The notes beneath the pieces are model-generated. The model saw only the letters and a program-made list of their open reading frames with translations, ran no database searches and was not told where the DNA came from. 64,000 bases of DNA, taken from the IMG/VR virus record IMGVR_UViG_3300046616_000314, positions 412,616 to 476,615 of that record; one strand, given 5' to 3'. This document shows, piece after piece, positions 35,231 through 43,539 of this stretch. Source of the stretch: a virus. Both the position numbers and the translations under genes were made by a program. Each line of letters opens with the position of its first letter. The first letter of the stretch is position 1.

Positions 35231-35665
35231 TTAGACCTTCTTCTTTTCGAGGTAATCGCTCAGAGCCATGGCGACACACAGGACGCCCACGATCAACCAG
35301 CCCGCCACGCCGCCGATGATGGCGACACGCGATGCCAGCCTATCCAGGTCAGAGAAATCGAAGCGAATGAATTCGGCGTTTTCCAGCATCCCGCCGACGA
35401 TGAGCGTCAGGAACCAGCCGACAAAGCCGATGAAGAGACCGGCGAGGGGCGGTGTGAAGAAATAGAACGCGAAACCCGGCTTATCGTTGGTCGGAACTTC
35501 CTTGTAGCCCAGGCGCGAGCGAACTTGGTCCAGCAGGGCGTTGGCGGTGTCAGCCGTAGCGGATTCGACCTGAACGCGCACCTTACCGGTCGAAGTCTCA
35601 AAATTGGCTTCGACGGTTTGTGTGGGAGCCGAGCGGCTGACCGGAACGATGATGACAGTGTTCAT
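35231..35665 (-). CDS. Two-helix membrane protein, 144 aa
   Basis: Start at ATG 35665 overlapping the previous stop (TAATG). A soluble N-terminal part of about 60 residues is followed by hydrophobic segments near 70-92 (A-G-L-F-I-G-F-V-G-W-F-L-T-L-I-V) and 112-132 (V-A-G-W-L-I-V-G-V-L-C-V-A-M-A-L), ending K-K-K-V. Probably in the inner membrane with both ends inside. Function unknown. Confidence 0.6.
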   Translation of the reverse strand: MNTVIIVPVSRSAPTQTVEANFETSTGKVRVQVESATADTANALLDQVRSRLGYKEVPTNDKPGFAFYFFTPPLAGLFIGFVGWFLTLIVGGMLENAEFIRFDFSDLDRLASRVAIIGGVAGWLIVGVLCVAMALSDYLEKKKV

Positions 35666-36024
35666 TAGAGGCACCCCGAGGCGTTGACGATCTTGTCCAG
35701 TTCGGCTTGCGAGAAGCCACCGACCGAATCAACATCATCGGTGTCCGTACCATTCAGCATGTGATGCTTGGTCGCTTCGATGATGTCGAGAATGATGCTG
35801 CAATCGCGCAGCGCGATTTGTTGCCAGAAATTATAGCGAGCGACCGAGCCGCCGAAGAAGCTGGCGATGCCGTGGCTCAAGCGCAGCGACTTCGGAGCTT
35901 TCATCAGGCGTTCTTGGATCACGAACTGAACCAGCAGCGTGGCATCCTTCAGTTCCAGATCGTAAATGTGACGAGCGACCAACTTGAGGTCTTCGATGTT
36001 GGAAGCTTTGAAACCCTGCGACAT
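35665..36024 (-). CDS. Unknown protein, 119 aa, first gene of the operon
   Basis: Helical protein with no membrane segment. It is the first gene downstream of the TTGACA-N16-TATTTT promoter at 36060-36087 and heads the chain of overlapping genes down to 30848, so this operon is probably early or middle. No family recognised. Confidence 0.6.
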   Translation of the reverse strand: MSQGFKASNIEDLKLVARHIYDLELKDATLLVQFVIQERLMKAPKSLRLSHGIASFFGGSVARYNFWQQIALRDCSIILDIIEATKHHMLNGTDTDDVDSVGGFSQAELDKIVNASGCL

Positions 36025-36059
36025 GAAGCCCTCAAAAAATGTGTTGAATCGATATAATC

Positions 36060-36087
36060 AAAATACCAGAACAATCCTTTCTGTCAA
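36060..36087 (-). promoter_or_regulatory. sigma70-like promoter TTGACA-N16-TATTTT
   Basis: On the - strand TTGACA is 36087-36082 and TATTTT 36065-36060. It points to the 36024-30848 operon and lies back to back with the + late motif at 36090. Confidence 0.6.
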
Positions 36088-36089
36088 GC

Positions 36090-36096
36090 ATAAATA
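36090..36096 (+). promoter_or_regulatory. Late-type promoter motif ATAAATA
   Basis: Preceded by C, 26 nt upstream of the ATG at 36123. Only two bases from the divergent early-type promoter, so the two classes share one 60-bp gap. Confidence 0.6.
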
Positions 36097-36122
36097 TTAG
36101 ATCGCCTATAGAGACAGAACTT

Positions 36123-36671
36123 ATGCCTATTGATCTGGATAAAATTCAGGAATCCCCACACCTTTTGGATATTCTTATTCAAATGGAAGATGTCTTGGAT
36201 TCGTTGGACATTTACGTTTTTAAGAATTGGTATCGCGGCGAAGTTGTCGAGGGTCCGGTTGTGCGCCGTTATTGGCTAGACATGACTTTGAAATACGCCA
36301 AAGACAAAATGCCAGACCCCAAGGCTGCTTATCGATTACTCAAGCACGGTGTTCGGGTAGACTTTTGGCAAGCCACCATGAACGATGGTTCCTATACCGA
36401 AATCTCAAATCAGACTGAAGAACAGGCTGAAGAAGAAGATAAGGGCGAATCTGTGTGGATGGTTCGCATCAGCATCCCACGTCGATTGATCACGCAAATG
36501 TCCGCTGAAGAAATGGATATGTACGACGACGACGTTGACGTTGATGACGTTGAAGACGCCAAGGACACCGGTATTGATGACGAATCTGCCTACAAGTCCG
36601 AAGATATGCCAGGAATGGAAGATGCACCGCCCGGCGGTGAAGAACTCCCGCCTCAAGGGGGTGGTTTCTAA
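36123..36671 (+). CDS. Probable late/virion protein with acidic tail, 182 aa
   Basis: Residues 1-85 contain L-D-S-L-D-I-Y-V-F-K-N-W...K-M-P-D-P-K-A-A-Y-R-L-L-K-H-G-V, a pattern I associate with a conserved structural or assembly protein of large T4-like phages. Residues 130-182 are very acidic (D-D-D-V-D-V-D-D-V-E-D) then Pro/Gly-rich. The late motif upstream supports virion or assembly use. Exact role unknown. The next gene's ATG overlaps its stop (TAATG). Confidence 0.6.
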   Translation: MPIDLDKIQESPHLLDILIQMEDVLDSLDIYVFKNWYRGEVVEGPVVRRYWLDMTLKYAKDKMPDPKAAYRLLKHGVRVDFWQATMNDGSYTEISNQTEEQAEEEDKGESVWMVRISIPRRLITQMSAEEMDMYDDDVDVDDVEDAKDTGIDDESAYKSEDMPGMEDAPPGGEELPPQGGGF

Positions 36672-37441
36672 TGTTTAAACTCACCGAAGGTATGCGCGCG
36701 GGTGACTTGGAAGACTTGGTTCTGCCTTTGCTCACAGTTGATGAATTCGTTAGTAAGCTAGATGATGACGCTATCGTTATTGGCTTTTATGTGCATGACA
36801 AAGATGCAGCCGACGACTTGAACCGTTTCTTGCAAAAATCACCTACCCAATACCTTGACACTGACATTTCCCCTGCCCCCGATCAGCACGGTTACTACCT
36901 CGTATTCGTGGAATTGATGAATGACAACACGATTGTCAAAAATATTGAAGACATTCTTCTTGAAGTTACTCCGTTGGTCAGTATCAAGGAATGGCAAATC
37001 CGTGTTCGCGGTCAGGAAAAAATCATGCCGTTCTCAAATAAATTCCTTGCAAAATATTTCACTCGTCTGCGAAATGAAAATGTCGAGAACGCGACACATG
37101 ATACGGATGCCGGTGCTAGCGGAGACGACGAGATCGTTGAATTTTTGGAAGCCAGTGACCTTCTTGGAGCAAGTATCCAGGGTGGAAAGTTGATTCTAGA
37201 GGGCGCGTACACGAGCATTGAGGCGCAAGTTGTTGGATTTGGTGCGGTTGATGATCTAATAAAGAATCATAAACTTTTGGAGACTGCACTTAGCTTTGAC
37301 TTTACTGGTGCAGCAGAATCCAGACGAATCACGATTATGATGGGCGAAGGTTGGGGCTACGTCCGTGCCGGTGACTTGTCAATCCTTGAAAAAAATGATT
37401 CTGGTCAAGCTATCTTGTTGCAAAACGCACGTTTGAGATAA
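36671..37441 (+). CDS. Probable late/virion protein, 256 aa
   Basis: Translationally coupled to the preceding gene. Two-part protein: residues 20-120 include H-G-Y-Y-L-V-F-V-E-L and I-K-E-W-Q-I-R-V-R, similar in style to conserved assembly proteins paired with the previous gene; residues 155-256 form a separate beta-rich domain. No family name can be given. Confidence 0.55.
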   Translation: MFKLTEGMRAGDLEDLVLPLLTVDEFVSKLDDDAIVIGFYVHDKDAADDLNRFLQKSPTQYLDTDISPAPDQHGYYLVFVELMNDNTIVKNIEDILLEVTPLVSIKEWQIRVRGQEKIMPFSNKFLAKYFTRLRNENVENATHDTDAGASGDDEIVEFLEASDLLGASIQGGKLILEGAYTSIEAQVVGFGAVDDLIKNHKLLETALSFDFTGAAESRRITIMMGEGWGYVRAGDLSILEKNDSGQAILLQNARLR

Positions 37442-37544
37442 AGTCAATAGTGAAAATTCCTAACGCATGTTAATTTTCCCCCTTCCCGCCCGACATCGAT
37501 AATGCAACTATCGGGTATGTAACGAGTTGGGAGGGGATAACCCC

Positions 37545-37898
37545 GTGTCACAAGCCGACGTTTTCAATGTGCCGTGTAACTGGCGCAATATCGTACGTTG
37601 GAGCGGCTTCAAAGAAAGTGTCGTTCCGTCAGCGTACGATTTCAGTGAAATCGATCAGCGTCCTCGTGTGGCAGTCCATGACAGTGATGTTTTGTTGCGA
37701 GTCCAACGGTTGGAGCATTGCCCGACCAAGGTCCGCGATTGGCTTAAACAACACGATATTGAGCATGTCACGTTCGGGCGTTTCGAAAAGAAAGATTTAG
37801 ATTGGCGCACAGATTGTGCGTTTTTGGGGGTGAATTTCCGCCTTTCGTGCGATAGCGACGCCACATTCTTCAAAATGCGATGGCGTTGCTTCTGTTAA
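37545..37898 (+). CDS. Small protein with C-terminal F-K-M-x-W motif, 117 aa
   Basis: GTG start at 37545 with GAGGGG eight bases upstream; the upstream TTG at 37527 is less likely because it contains the Shine-Dalgarno. C-terminus D-S-D-A-T-F-F-K-M-R-W is the motif shared with the genes at 30848, 48661, 49370 and 63199. An inverted repeat (CGATA / TATCG near 37496-37513) lies just upstream. Function unknown. Confidence 0.6.
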   Translation: MSQADVFNVPCNWRNIVRWSGFKESVVPSAYDFSEIDQRPRVAVHDSDVLLRVQRLEHCPTKVRDWLKQHDIEHVTFGRFEKKDLDWRTDCAFLGVNFRLSCDSDATFFKMRWRCFC

Positions 37899-37945
37899 CA
37901 GCGATTACCGAATAAAATCCATACCAAAGTAGAAGATGGCTCTCA

Positions 37946-37952
37946 ATAAATA
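37946..37952 (+). promoter_or_regulatory. Late-type promoter motif ATAAATA inside a short inverted repeat
   Basis: Preceded by A and flanked by CTCAA / TTGAG arms (37942-37957). Lies 32 nt upstream of the ATG at 37985. Confidence 0.5.
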
Positions 37953-37984
37953 CTTGAGGGTCATTTTTTACATTTGGGTGTGGC

Positions 37985-38239
37985 GTGGATTTCATTATGG
38001 CATTACTGGAAGGGGCGGCGAAAGCTAAGAGCGGTTCGGAAGCTCTTATCGTCGTACTCGGGCTTGGCATAGCTTATTTTTATACTGAGAACCGCTCACT
38101 ACGAGCGGATATCAAGAAAAAAGATGAGAAGATGGACAAGATCATCGATGAATATTACAAGGGTAATATGACGCTAACCGAAGCGTTGAATTCCTTGAAA
38201 CTAGTCCTATACGAACTGAAGGGTAAATTCAGAGTATAA
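37985..38239 (+). CDS. Small single-span membrane protein, possible holin, 84 aa
   Basis: One hydrophobic segment (about residues 19-35, A-L-I-V-V-L-G-L-G-I-A-Y-F) followed by a charged helix (K-K-K-D-E-K-M-D-K-I-I-D) and a second amphipathic helix. Late motif upstream and a strong terminator downstream make it a single-gene late unit. Size and layout fit small phage holins or membrane lysis regulators, but no motif is diagnostic and the spanin genes lie elsewhere (61119-61903). Confidence 0.6.
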   Translation: MDFIMALLEGAAKAKSGSEALIVVLGLGIAYFYTENRSLRADIKKKDEKMDKIIDEYYKGNMTLTEALNSLKLVLYELKGKFRV

Positions 38240-38241
38240 GT

Positions 38242-38268
38242 AAAGCCCCGGTGAAAACCGGGGTTTTT
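38242..38268 (+). terminator. Rho-independent terminator
   Basis: AGCCCCGGT pairs with ACCGGGGTT around GAAA, followed by TTTTT, immediately after the 37985 gene. Confidence 0.9.
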
Positions 38269-38325
38269 CTTTATAGCATAACTCTACCTATACATTTAGC
38301 GTGATATAATTTCATCAGTGTCACA

Positions 38326-38332
38326 ATAAATA
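38326..38332 (+). promoter_or_regulatory. Late-type promoter motif ATAAATA
   Basis: Preceded by A, 30 nt upstream of the GTG at 38363. A TATAAT at 38305-38310 is also present, so an additional sigma70-type start is possible. Confidence 0.5.
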
Positions 38333-38362
38333 AATCTAGTTACCCCGACTGAGGTTAGTGTT

Positions 38363-39502
38363 GTGATTTGGCCCTTTAACGATTGGACGAAAGCACGCGA
38401 GAAACGCGAACGCGAAATATTGCGTGATATCAAGGTACTCGAAAGCCAACACGCCCTCTTGAACGCGGCGACGGAAACAGCCGACGCAGCAAATGTTGTT
38501 ACCCACACACTTAAGCAGCGTCTTGAAGATGCTGTTCATCAATTCCAAAGCACTGCACGTATCCTAAACGACGCCCTGATCATTTGTGATGCTACGGGTG
38601 CCATTCAAGCATTTAATCCAGCCGCCGAACGTTTGTTCGGCTTGTCAGCAGACGACGTACGCTCAACGCCGATTGGTGACTTGATTTTATCGGATTGGCT
38701 GAATCTCACTGAGAACGATGAAGGCGTAGGAAAGCACTCGTCGGGTGAATTCCTACGCCTCGATATCAACCACACCCGTCTAGAACGTTCAGACGGAAGC
38801 CTTATCGATCTGTTCGTGCTACGTCAGCGCATGACCGAACTGGAAAATTATAAATCAGTTTTCGAAACATCCTTCGACGGCATCCTTGTCGTCAAAAATC
38901 GCATGATCGTCGCCGCCAACTCTTCCATCGGAAAATTGTTCGGTTACGAAATTGACGATCTGCTTTCGAAGAACGTTGATATTCTTATCGCAGAGAAAGA
39001 CCGGATGCTCTTGGGCGACCACATTGTCAACAGCAAGCTTCAAGGAACCCACCACGACGGCGGCAACCTGAACGTCTATTTCGCTGCGACACCGATCAAA
39101 TGGGACTCCGAACCGGCGAGCCTCATTACGATCAAAAAGATTGCGGAAAGCCGCATGACCGCTCCTAGCTCACGTTTGATTTGTGGCTTCGGAGAAGATT
39201 TCAAAATCACTTTTGCTAACGCCGCGTTCGCGAAGCATTACAATGTCCAAAAGACCGATCTGCCAGGGATGGATATCCGAACCCTTCTCCCCGACAACGA
39301 GTGTGATCCATTCCTGATTCACATTTCCAGCCTCACTCCCGAAGAACCTAGCCGTAGAATGCAGCTTCAAACGAATGCCGCTGACGGTACGTCTCGTTTA
39401 CATGAGTGGACAGATTACGCCACGTTCGATGAAGATGGCGTAGAATATCAGCGCATCGGCAAAGATATTTCCAAGCGTTTCAATACCAAAGATAATTTTT
39501 AA
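38363..39502 (+). CDS. Triple PAS-domain protein without output domain, 379 aa
   Basis: GTG start with GAGG upstream. An N-terminal coiled coil (residues 8-60) precedes three PAS-like repeats: about 65-150 (I-L-N-D-A-L-I-I-C-D...F-N-P-A-A-E-R-L-F-G), 165-255 (F-E-T-S-F-D-G-I-L-V-V...A-N-S-S-I-G-K-L-F-G-Y) and 275-370 (diverged). No histidine kinase, GGDEF or DNA-binding domain follows. PAS domains sense ligands or mediate protein contacts; the late-type promoter suggests expression with virion genes. Convergent with the next gene, overlapping it by 23 bases. Confidence 0.75.
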   Translation: MIWPFNDWTKAREKREREILRDIKVLESQHALLNAATETADAANVVTHTLKQRLEDAVHQFQSTARILNDALIICDATGAIQAFNPAAERLFGLSADDVRSTPIGDLILSDWLNLTENDEGVGKHSSGEFLRLDINHTRLERSDGSLIDLFVLRQRMTELENYKSVFETSFDGILVVKNRMIVAANSSIGKLFGYEIDDLLSKNVDILIAEKDRMLLGDHIVNSKLQGTHHDGGNLNVYFAATPIKWDSEPASLITIKKIAESRMTAPSSRLICGFGEDFKITFANAAFAKHYNVQKTDLPGMDIRTLLPDNECDPFLIHISSLTPEEPSRRMQLQTNAADGTSRLHEWTDYATFDEDGVEYQRIGKDISKRFNTKDNF

Positions 39503-40106
39503 TCTTTAGCAATGCTTCCTGCATAGCTATGTCTTCCATAGCATTGAACTTATCGATGACATGACGCTGATTACCTACGCCCAGTGGGCGATTAGGTCTT
39601 TCGTACATCCACCAATTATACAAAGTTCTAAACACCTTGGCGTCTTCAACTTCGAATATATCCTTCAGACCTTCTTCACACTGAATTTCGAGATCAGCGA
39701 GTTTCTTGGTCGGAACCTTTAGTTTATTGCGTCGAACGTGGTTCAAGCCGATGTCGTGATAGAAATCAACAAACATATCGAAGCTGAAATGCATGATGCG
39801 TTCGGGAAAGCGTACCTCATATGGGTATTTTTTCCACGAAAGCGATTTCGCTTCGTAGATATCTTGGCGGTCAATAAATCTAAGTTTGGTAGATTCGGCG
39901 CGCAACTTGAACCGATACAACCATCTGCTACATCCGATGGGTAGTTCATGTTCTAGGAAATAGCGAATCGGGAACTGGCGTTTGACACGTCGGTTGTAAG
40001 TCTTCCACTGTGTGGTTGTCGCCATAGAGAACGTGCGAAGTCTTTTCTTAAAAAAGAAAAGCATCTTCCCATCGGCTTCTCTGAGATAAAGAAAACTTCT
40101 AGCCAT
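39480..40106 (-). CDS. Conserved phage protein of unknown function, 208 aa
   Basis: Start at ATG 40106 overlapping the upstream stop. Basic and aromatic-rich, with F-P-I-R-Y-F-L-E-H-E, a short F-x-x-F-V-D-F-Y and L-Y-N-W-W-M-Y-E-R-P-N-R-P. I recognise the R-Y-W/F-L...V-D-F...W-W...R-P-x-R pattern as recurring in hypothetical proteins of T4-like and jumbo phages. The function is not known to me. Confidence 0.65.
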   Translation of the reverse strand: MARSFLYLREADGKMLFFFKKRLRTFSMATTTQWKTYNRRVKRQFPIRYFLEHELPIGCSRWLYRFKLRAESTKLRFIDRQDIYEAKSLSWKKYPYEVRFPERIMHFSFDMFVDFYHDIGLNHVRRNKLKVPTKKLADLEIQCEEGLKDIFEVEDAKVFRTLYNWWMYERPNRPLGVGNQRHVIDKFNAMEDIAMQEALLKIKNYLWY

Positions 40107-40530
40107 TATCGACAACCACGAAATTCGGACCTTCTAACCGAAGGGTCACGCTTTTAGCCCCTTCGGAAATATTCGTTCTGGTGTAATCTCGACCGCCGTC
40201 TACCGAAACGGTTTCATCTTCTGATGCTCGATAGTCGTGGCGATAACGAGAGAAAATGATTTCGCCATTGGCAGCTTGAGCACCATACCAATCTCCCAAG
40301 ACGCTCATGGCATCGCAGAAGAAAGCATTGCCGCCTTCTAGATAATATCCAAAATAGTGCTGATTCCCAGGTTTCGGATTGGGATGCCAGAATACAGAGA
40401 TCGGAATATCAGTCCAGGCACCGTGCTTGTTCTTCAGACACAGGTCAGCAACGTATTGACCGCCCGTGTGTCGCTCAACCTTGGCTACGTCTACGTTCGT
40501 TTCTTTGAAGCCAAGGTTGATCCAACGCAT
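40099..40530 (-). CDS. Unknown protein, 143 aa
   Basis: Beta-rich with an aromatic centre (V-F-W-H-P-N-P-K-P-G-N-Q-H-Y-F-G-Y-Y). Start overlaps the previous stop by one base, continuing the overlapping gene chain from the exonuclease. No family recognised. Confidence 0.6.
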   Translation of the reverse strand: MRWINLGFKETNVDVAKVERHTGGQYVADLCLKNKHGAWTDIPISVFWHPNPKPGNQHYFGYYLEGGNAFFCDAMSVLGDWYGAQAANGEIIFSRYRHDYRASEDETVSVDGGRDYTRTNISEGAKSVTLRLEGPNFVVVDNG

Positions 40531-40778
40531 TATTGGTAAGAGCCGCCGTCTACTTTGAATTCCATATTCGTCAAATCTTGCAATATTTTTAGCTGTTCGA
40601 CAAGCTTTAAATTTCGTGCAAGCAATTGCCCGATTGCGGAAGCCAGTTCGTAGCCTTCCGGCATGGGAACCTTGATCTCTTTGGAACCCAGGCGGGAGGC
40701 TTGGCGGGCGCGGGTCATGAACGACTCGACAACCGAGAAATCGATATTATCGGTAGGGGGCTTTGAGGTAGGCGGCAT
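40530..40778 (-). CDS. Small unknown protein, 82 aa
   Basis: Overlaps the exonuclease C-terminus by 32 bases. Residues 40-75 are helical with heptad-like leucines (L-A-S-A-I-G-Q-L-L-A-R-N-L-K-L-V). No family recognised. Overlap suggests expression tied to the exonuclease. Confidence 0.55.
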   Translation of the reverse strand: MPPTSKPPTDNIDFSVVESFMTRARQASRLGSKEIKVPMPEGYELASAIGQLLARNLKLVEQLKILQDLTNMEFKVDGGSYQ

Positions 40779-41964
40779 GATCGTGCGCTTCTTTGGTTAG
40801 GTTGGGTAGTTGATTGCGATCACAGAATCGCATGAAGTGAATGCCGACGTTGCCGATGGCGCCTTTTTCAATCGCCGCCATGATCGTTTCATCCATCATG
40901 GTAATGACATCATCAGGTTGCTTGGACAGATCAATCAACAATTCATTGAATCGATATTGATCCAGCACCCGAACTTGTTCGGTAATCGGCTGTCCATCGG
41001 GAGTTGTTTCGACCAGCTTTTCCCAACGTTGGAGCATGAAATTGTTCCAGTTGAAACCTTGCGTCTTGCGATCTTCCCAGGCTTCTTGGATGCCAACCTT
41101 GGACTTAGATGTCCAACGCACGCCAGGATACGCCGAGAAAATACCGTCGCCAGTATCACCACGGATGAGCTTGACGAACAGAGCTAGGCGCCACCATTCC
41201 GGTTCAGGGGTGAAATCGTACTCGACCCATTCGTAAGTAGACGGGACGAAAATTTGCGGAACGTACTCAGGATCATCATTCTTCTTGGACTTTTCCGAAG
41301 CTGCAAATGACACGCCACGGGCTTTTTCGGAGGCAATGTGAGCCTTCTCAAGTTCCTTTTGAGCCTTGTCGTGCTTCTTCTTCATTTCCTCGATAGTGCC
41401 AGGAACTTTGATCTTGCCATCGCTAGGGTTCACGTGGAATTCCATCGGCGTACCCTTACCATCGAAGACACCATCTTGTGTCAGCAGGCGGTCATCAACG
41501 CCGTTGTAGATCGACACGTTAGGAGCGATCAGTTGAACGAAATCGCTATCGCCTGACAGGATGATATGGTCATCATCCTTATGGACCTGAATCCATCGTG
41601 CAACGAAATCATCGCCTTCCACCTTCGGGTGGTGCAGGACGGTACAGCGGGTCTTGTCCTTGAGGAATTCGGTGAAGTCATTCAGCACCGAGAAGAAAGC
41701 TTCGTCTTCTTCTTTATCGGCGGTGCTCTTGGACATACGGTCCAGGCGACGCTTTCCCTTGTATTGTGGGAAGACATCGTATCGCCAGCTTTTGCCTTCA
41801 ACGCAGAACACCATGTGATCGACTTGATAATCACGGTGTAGTTTGCGGAGGCTGCGGAATACGATATGGAGGGACATGCCTGCTTTCATGAAAGCATCAC
41901 CACGAACGACGTGGCGAGCGCGGTGAAAGAGATTGGCAATGTCGATAATTGCGTAACGAGCCAT
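40747..41964 (-). CDS. 5'-3' exonuclease / flap nuclease (T4 RNase H-like)
   Basis: 405 residues; PIN/FEN-type nuclease. Acidic metal-binding residues are visible: Asp8 (I-I-D-I-A-N), Glu116/Asp118/Asp119 (V-E-G-D-D-F), Asp139/Asp141 (S-G-D-S-D-F) and Asp270/Asp273 in R-G-D-T-G-D-G-I-F, the helix-three-turn-type region. A lysine/glutamate-rich insertion (about 188-232) makes it longer than T4 RNase H (305). It should remove RNA primers and flaps during phage replication and may work with the clamp and polymerase encoded upstream. Its ATG is inside a strong hairpin (41960-42009). Confidence 0.85.
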   Translation of the reverse strand: MARYAIIDIANLFHRARHVVRGDAFMKAGMSLHIVFRSLRKLHRDYQVDHMVFCVEGKSWRYDVFPQYKGKRRLDRMSKSTADKEEDEAFFSVLNDFTEFLKDKTRCTVLHHPKVEGDDFVARWIQVHKDDDHIILSGDSDFVQLIAPNVSIYNGVDDRLLTQDGVFDGKGTPMEFHVNPSDGKIKVPGTIEEMKKKHDKAQKELEKAHIASEKARGVSFAASEKSKKNDDPEYVPQIFVPSTYEWVEYDFTPEPEWWRLALFVKLIRGDTGDGIFSAYPGVRWTSKSKVGIQEAWEDRKTQGFNWNNFMLQRWEKLVETTPDGQPITEQVRVLDQYRFNELLIDLSKQPDDVITMMDETIMAAIEKGAIGNVGIHFMRFCDRNQLPNLTKEAHDHAAYLKAPYR

Positions 41965-42009
41965 CTAAAAATCCTAAATCAATAACTGATTTTAGAATCT
42001 TTAGATGGC
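41960..42009 (-). promoter_or_regulatory. Two-tier hairpin enclosing the exonuclease start codon
   Basis: GCCATCTAAA (41960-41969) and TTTAGATGGC (42000-42009) pair perfectly over 10 bp, and inside them CTAAATCA (41974-41981) pairs with TGATTTTAG (41987-41995) with one bulge. On the - strand the ATG of the exonuclease is in the 3' arm and the upstream purine-rich region is in the inner stem, so translation should be blocked when folded. Confidence 0.65.
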
Positions 42010-42025
42010 ATTTACCATAATTTTC

Positions 42026-42763
42026 TTACGAAAATTCGCTTGATCCGTCATCGTCGTTACGATGGATGCGGGTGATGCGAGCCGAGTTGAACGGCGTATT
42101 GTCTTGTTCAACCGGAGTCATTTCGGCTTGTGAGCGACACACGTCCGAGAACCATTGTTCCACGACTTGTTCGTCATCGTGACCCATGTAACCGTTCTGG
42201 CGTAGGAAGCTGACCCATTGTTCATTCCAATCCAGTTCGAAGTATAGACCGTTGATGCCTTGCTTTTGGTCAAAGCCGTTGTCAACTACACCTACCCACG
42301 GTTCGTTCTTCAGAGTAGCACATTCTTTTTCAAACTTTTGTTCGGTCAGATGTCCAAATTCGAGATCGACATCAAGCATGGCAATTTTATGAGCCACGCT
42401 TTTTTCGTCAGGGAATTCATCTTTGACTTGAAGGCGAGCAAACGCTTCCGGTTCGATCTTACCGTGTTCGTTTTGGATGTTTGCAATCAGCATAGCCGGA
42501 ACGTCGTCCAGGGTTCCGTGATTGGCGATTGCGAGTTGGATTTCGTACTCATAAGGATCGGTGATCAAACCTTCCTTACGGTCGATAGCGAGCAACTTGA
42601 TCTTTTGCTCTTTTTCATCCTTCGCCGTGATCTTCACAAGCTCGCGCTCTAGATCGGCGCCATCATAGTAGTAGTTTGCTTCGGCGAGTCGCAAAGGATC
42701 GCCCGCAAGACCCCACGCAGCCGGGAGCCAGCTAAAGGGGATCAGTTTACGTTTTCTTGCCAT
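42026..42763 (-). CDS. Conserved T4-like phage protein of unknown function, 245 aa
   Basis: Opening K-R-K-L-I-P-F-S-W-L-P-A-A-W-G-L-x-G followed by A-E-A-N-Y-Y-Y-D-G is a pattern I associate with a conserved hypothetical of marine and jumbo T4-like phages. The middle is a long charged helical region; C-terminus acidic. Start overlaps the last tandem paralogue by 17 bases. A small hairpin (42019-42036) overlaps its stop codon. Confidence 0.6.
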   Translation of the reverse strand: MARKRKLIPFSWLPAAWGLAGDPLRLAEANYYYDGADLERELVKITAKDEKEQKIKLLAIDRKEGLITDPYEYEIQLAIANHGTLDDVPAMLIANIQNEHGKIEPEAFARLQVKDEFPDEKSVAHKIAMLDVDLEFGHLTEQKFEKECATLKNEPWVGVVDNGFDQKQGINGLYFELDWNEQWVSFLRQNGYMGHDDEQVVEQWFSDVCRSQAEMTPVEQDNTPFNSARITRIHRNDDDGSSEFS

Positions 42764-43043
42764 GTTTTCCTTCTAACATTTTCAATGAAAATAAAAATTC
42801 GTCCCACTGGTCTTTCAGCATGGGGCTTTCGTTGATAGCTTTCATAATAACAGCAAAGTCGTGACCAATGTTAATATGATAGAGTAGAGCCTTGACAATC
42901 GCATCCGCATGTTGCGTTGGTGTCTTCCCATCAGGGATTGACCGCATGTCTGGGATGTAAAAGCCGCGACTATTTAGAATACCGATAAGATCAGTGACGA
43001 TCTTAGTATTCAAAGACAGAGAATGTTTGGAGTAATCAGACAT
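42747..43043 (-). CDS. Tandem 'DQW' paralogue 4, 98 aa
   Basis: Shortest member of a tandem family. Shares the C-terminal pattern (L/V)-K-D-Q-W-(D/E)-E-(F/M)-x-x-x-(L/M) preceded by H-D-F-A-V-I-M-K-A-I-N-E-S-P. Its start overlaps the upstream stop by 8 bases (ATGTCTGA). Helical throughout; function unknown. Confidence 0.65.
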   Translation of the reverse strand: MSDYSKHSLSLNTKIVTDLIGILNSRGFYIPDMRSIPDGKTPTQHADAIVKALLYHINIGHDFAVIMKAINESPMLKDQWDEFLFSLKMLEGKHGKKT

Positions 43044-43539
43044 TTTTACCCATCAACTTATCTTCTTTTAACTTGAGCATCATCATGAAATCATCCCATT
43101 GTGCTTTAACAGTGGGGTCTTTTTGGACATATTCACGTAACTGACTGAACCGTTGTGATGCAAGCATGGTATCAACCAAGTAGATCAACATTTTATTTTG
43201 CATTTCACCAGTCCACAATTCTGGTGGAGGGGTTGCACCCTTCGGTACCCATGCCGTCTGTGGTTTAAAATATCGTGTCAGTTCATACAATTCGGGTTCC
43301 GTTACACTCAGATTACTCATATAGAACGGATTACCCTTGGTTCTTGATCGTTCGATTTCATGGAACAAATTTTCAAGAACAACGGCTCGGGCGGCAGCAA
43401 TCTCGTACTGCTTAGTCATGTGTTTGAGTTGATGAGCATACCGTATTTTGTATTCTTCAATCGCTTCTTCGCGAATAATGGCGTCCCATTCGCGAAGTTG
43501 TTCCATGCGTTCTTCTACAGTTTGGGGCGCATTATCCAT
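43036..43539 (-). CDS. Tandem 'DQW' paralogue 3, 167 aa
   Basis: N-terminal half is a long charged helix (E-E-R-M-E-Q-L-R-E-W...E-E-Y-K-I-R-Y), the C-terminus ends V-K-A-Q-W-D-D-F-M-M-M-L-K-L-K-E. The N-terminal helix resembles those of paralogues 1 and 2. Start overlaps the previous stop by 8 bases (ATGGATAA). Confidence 0.65.
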   Translation of the reverse strand: MDNAPQTVEERMEQLREWDAIIREEAIEEYKIRYAHQLKHMTKQYEIAAARAVVLENLFHEIERSRTKGNPFYMSNLSVTEPELYELTRYFKPQTAWVPKGATPPPELWTGEMQNKMLIYLVDTMLASQRFSQLREYVQKDPTVKAQWDDFMMMLKLKEDKLMGKNV

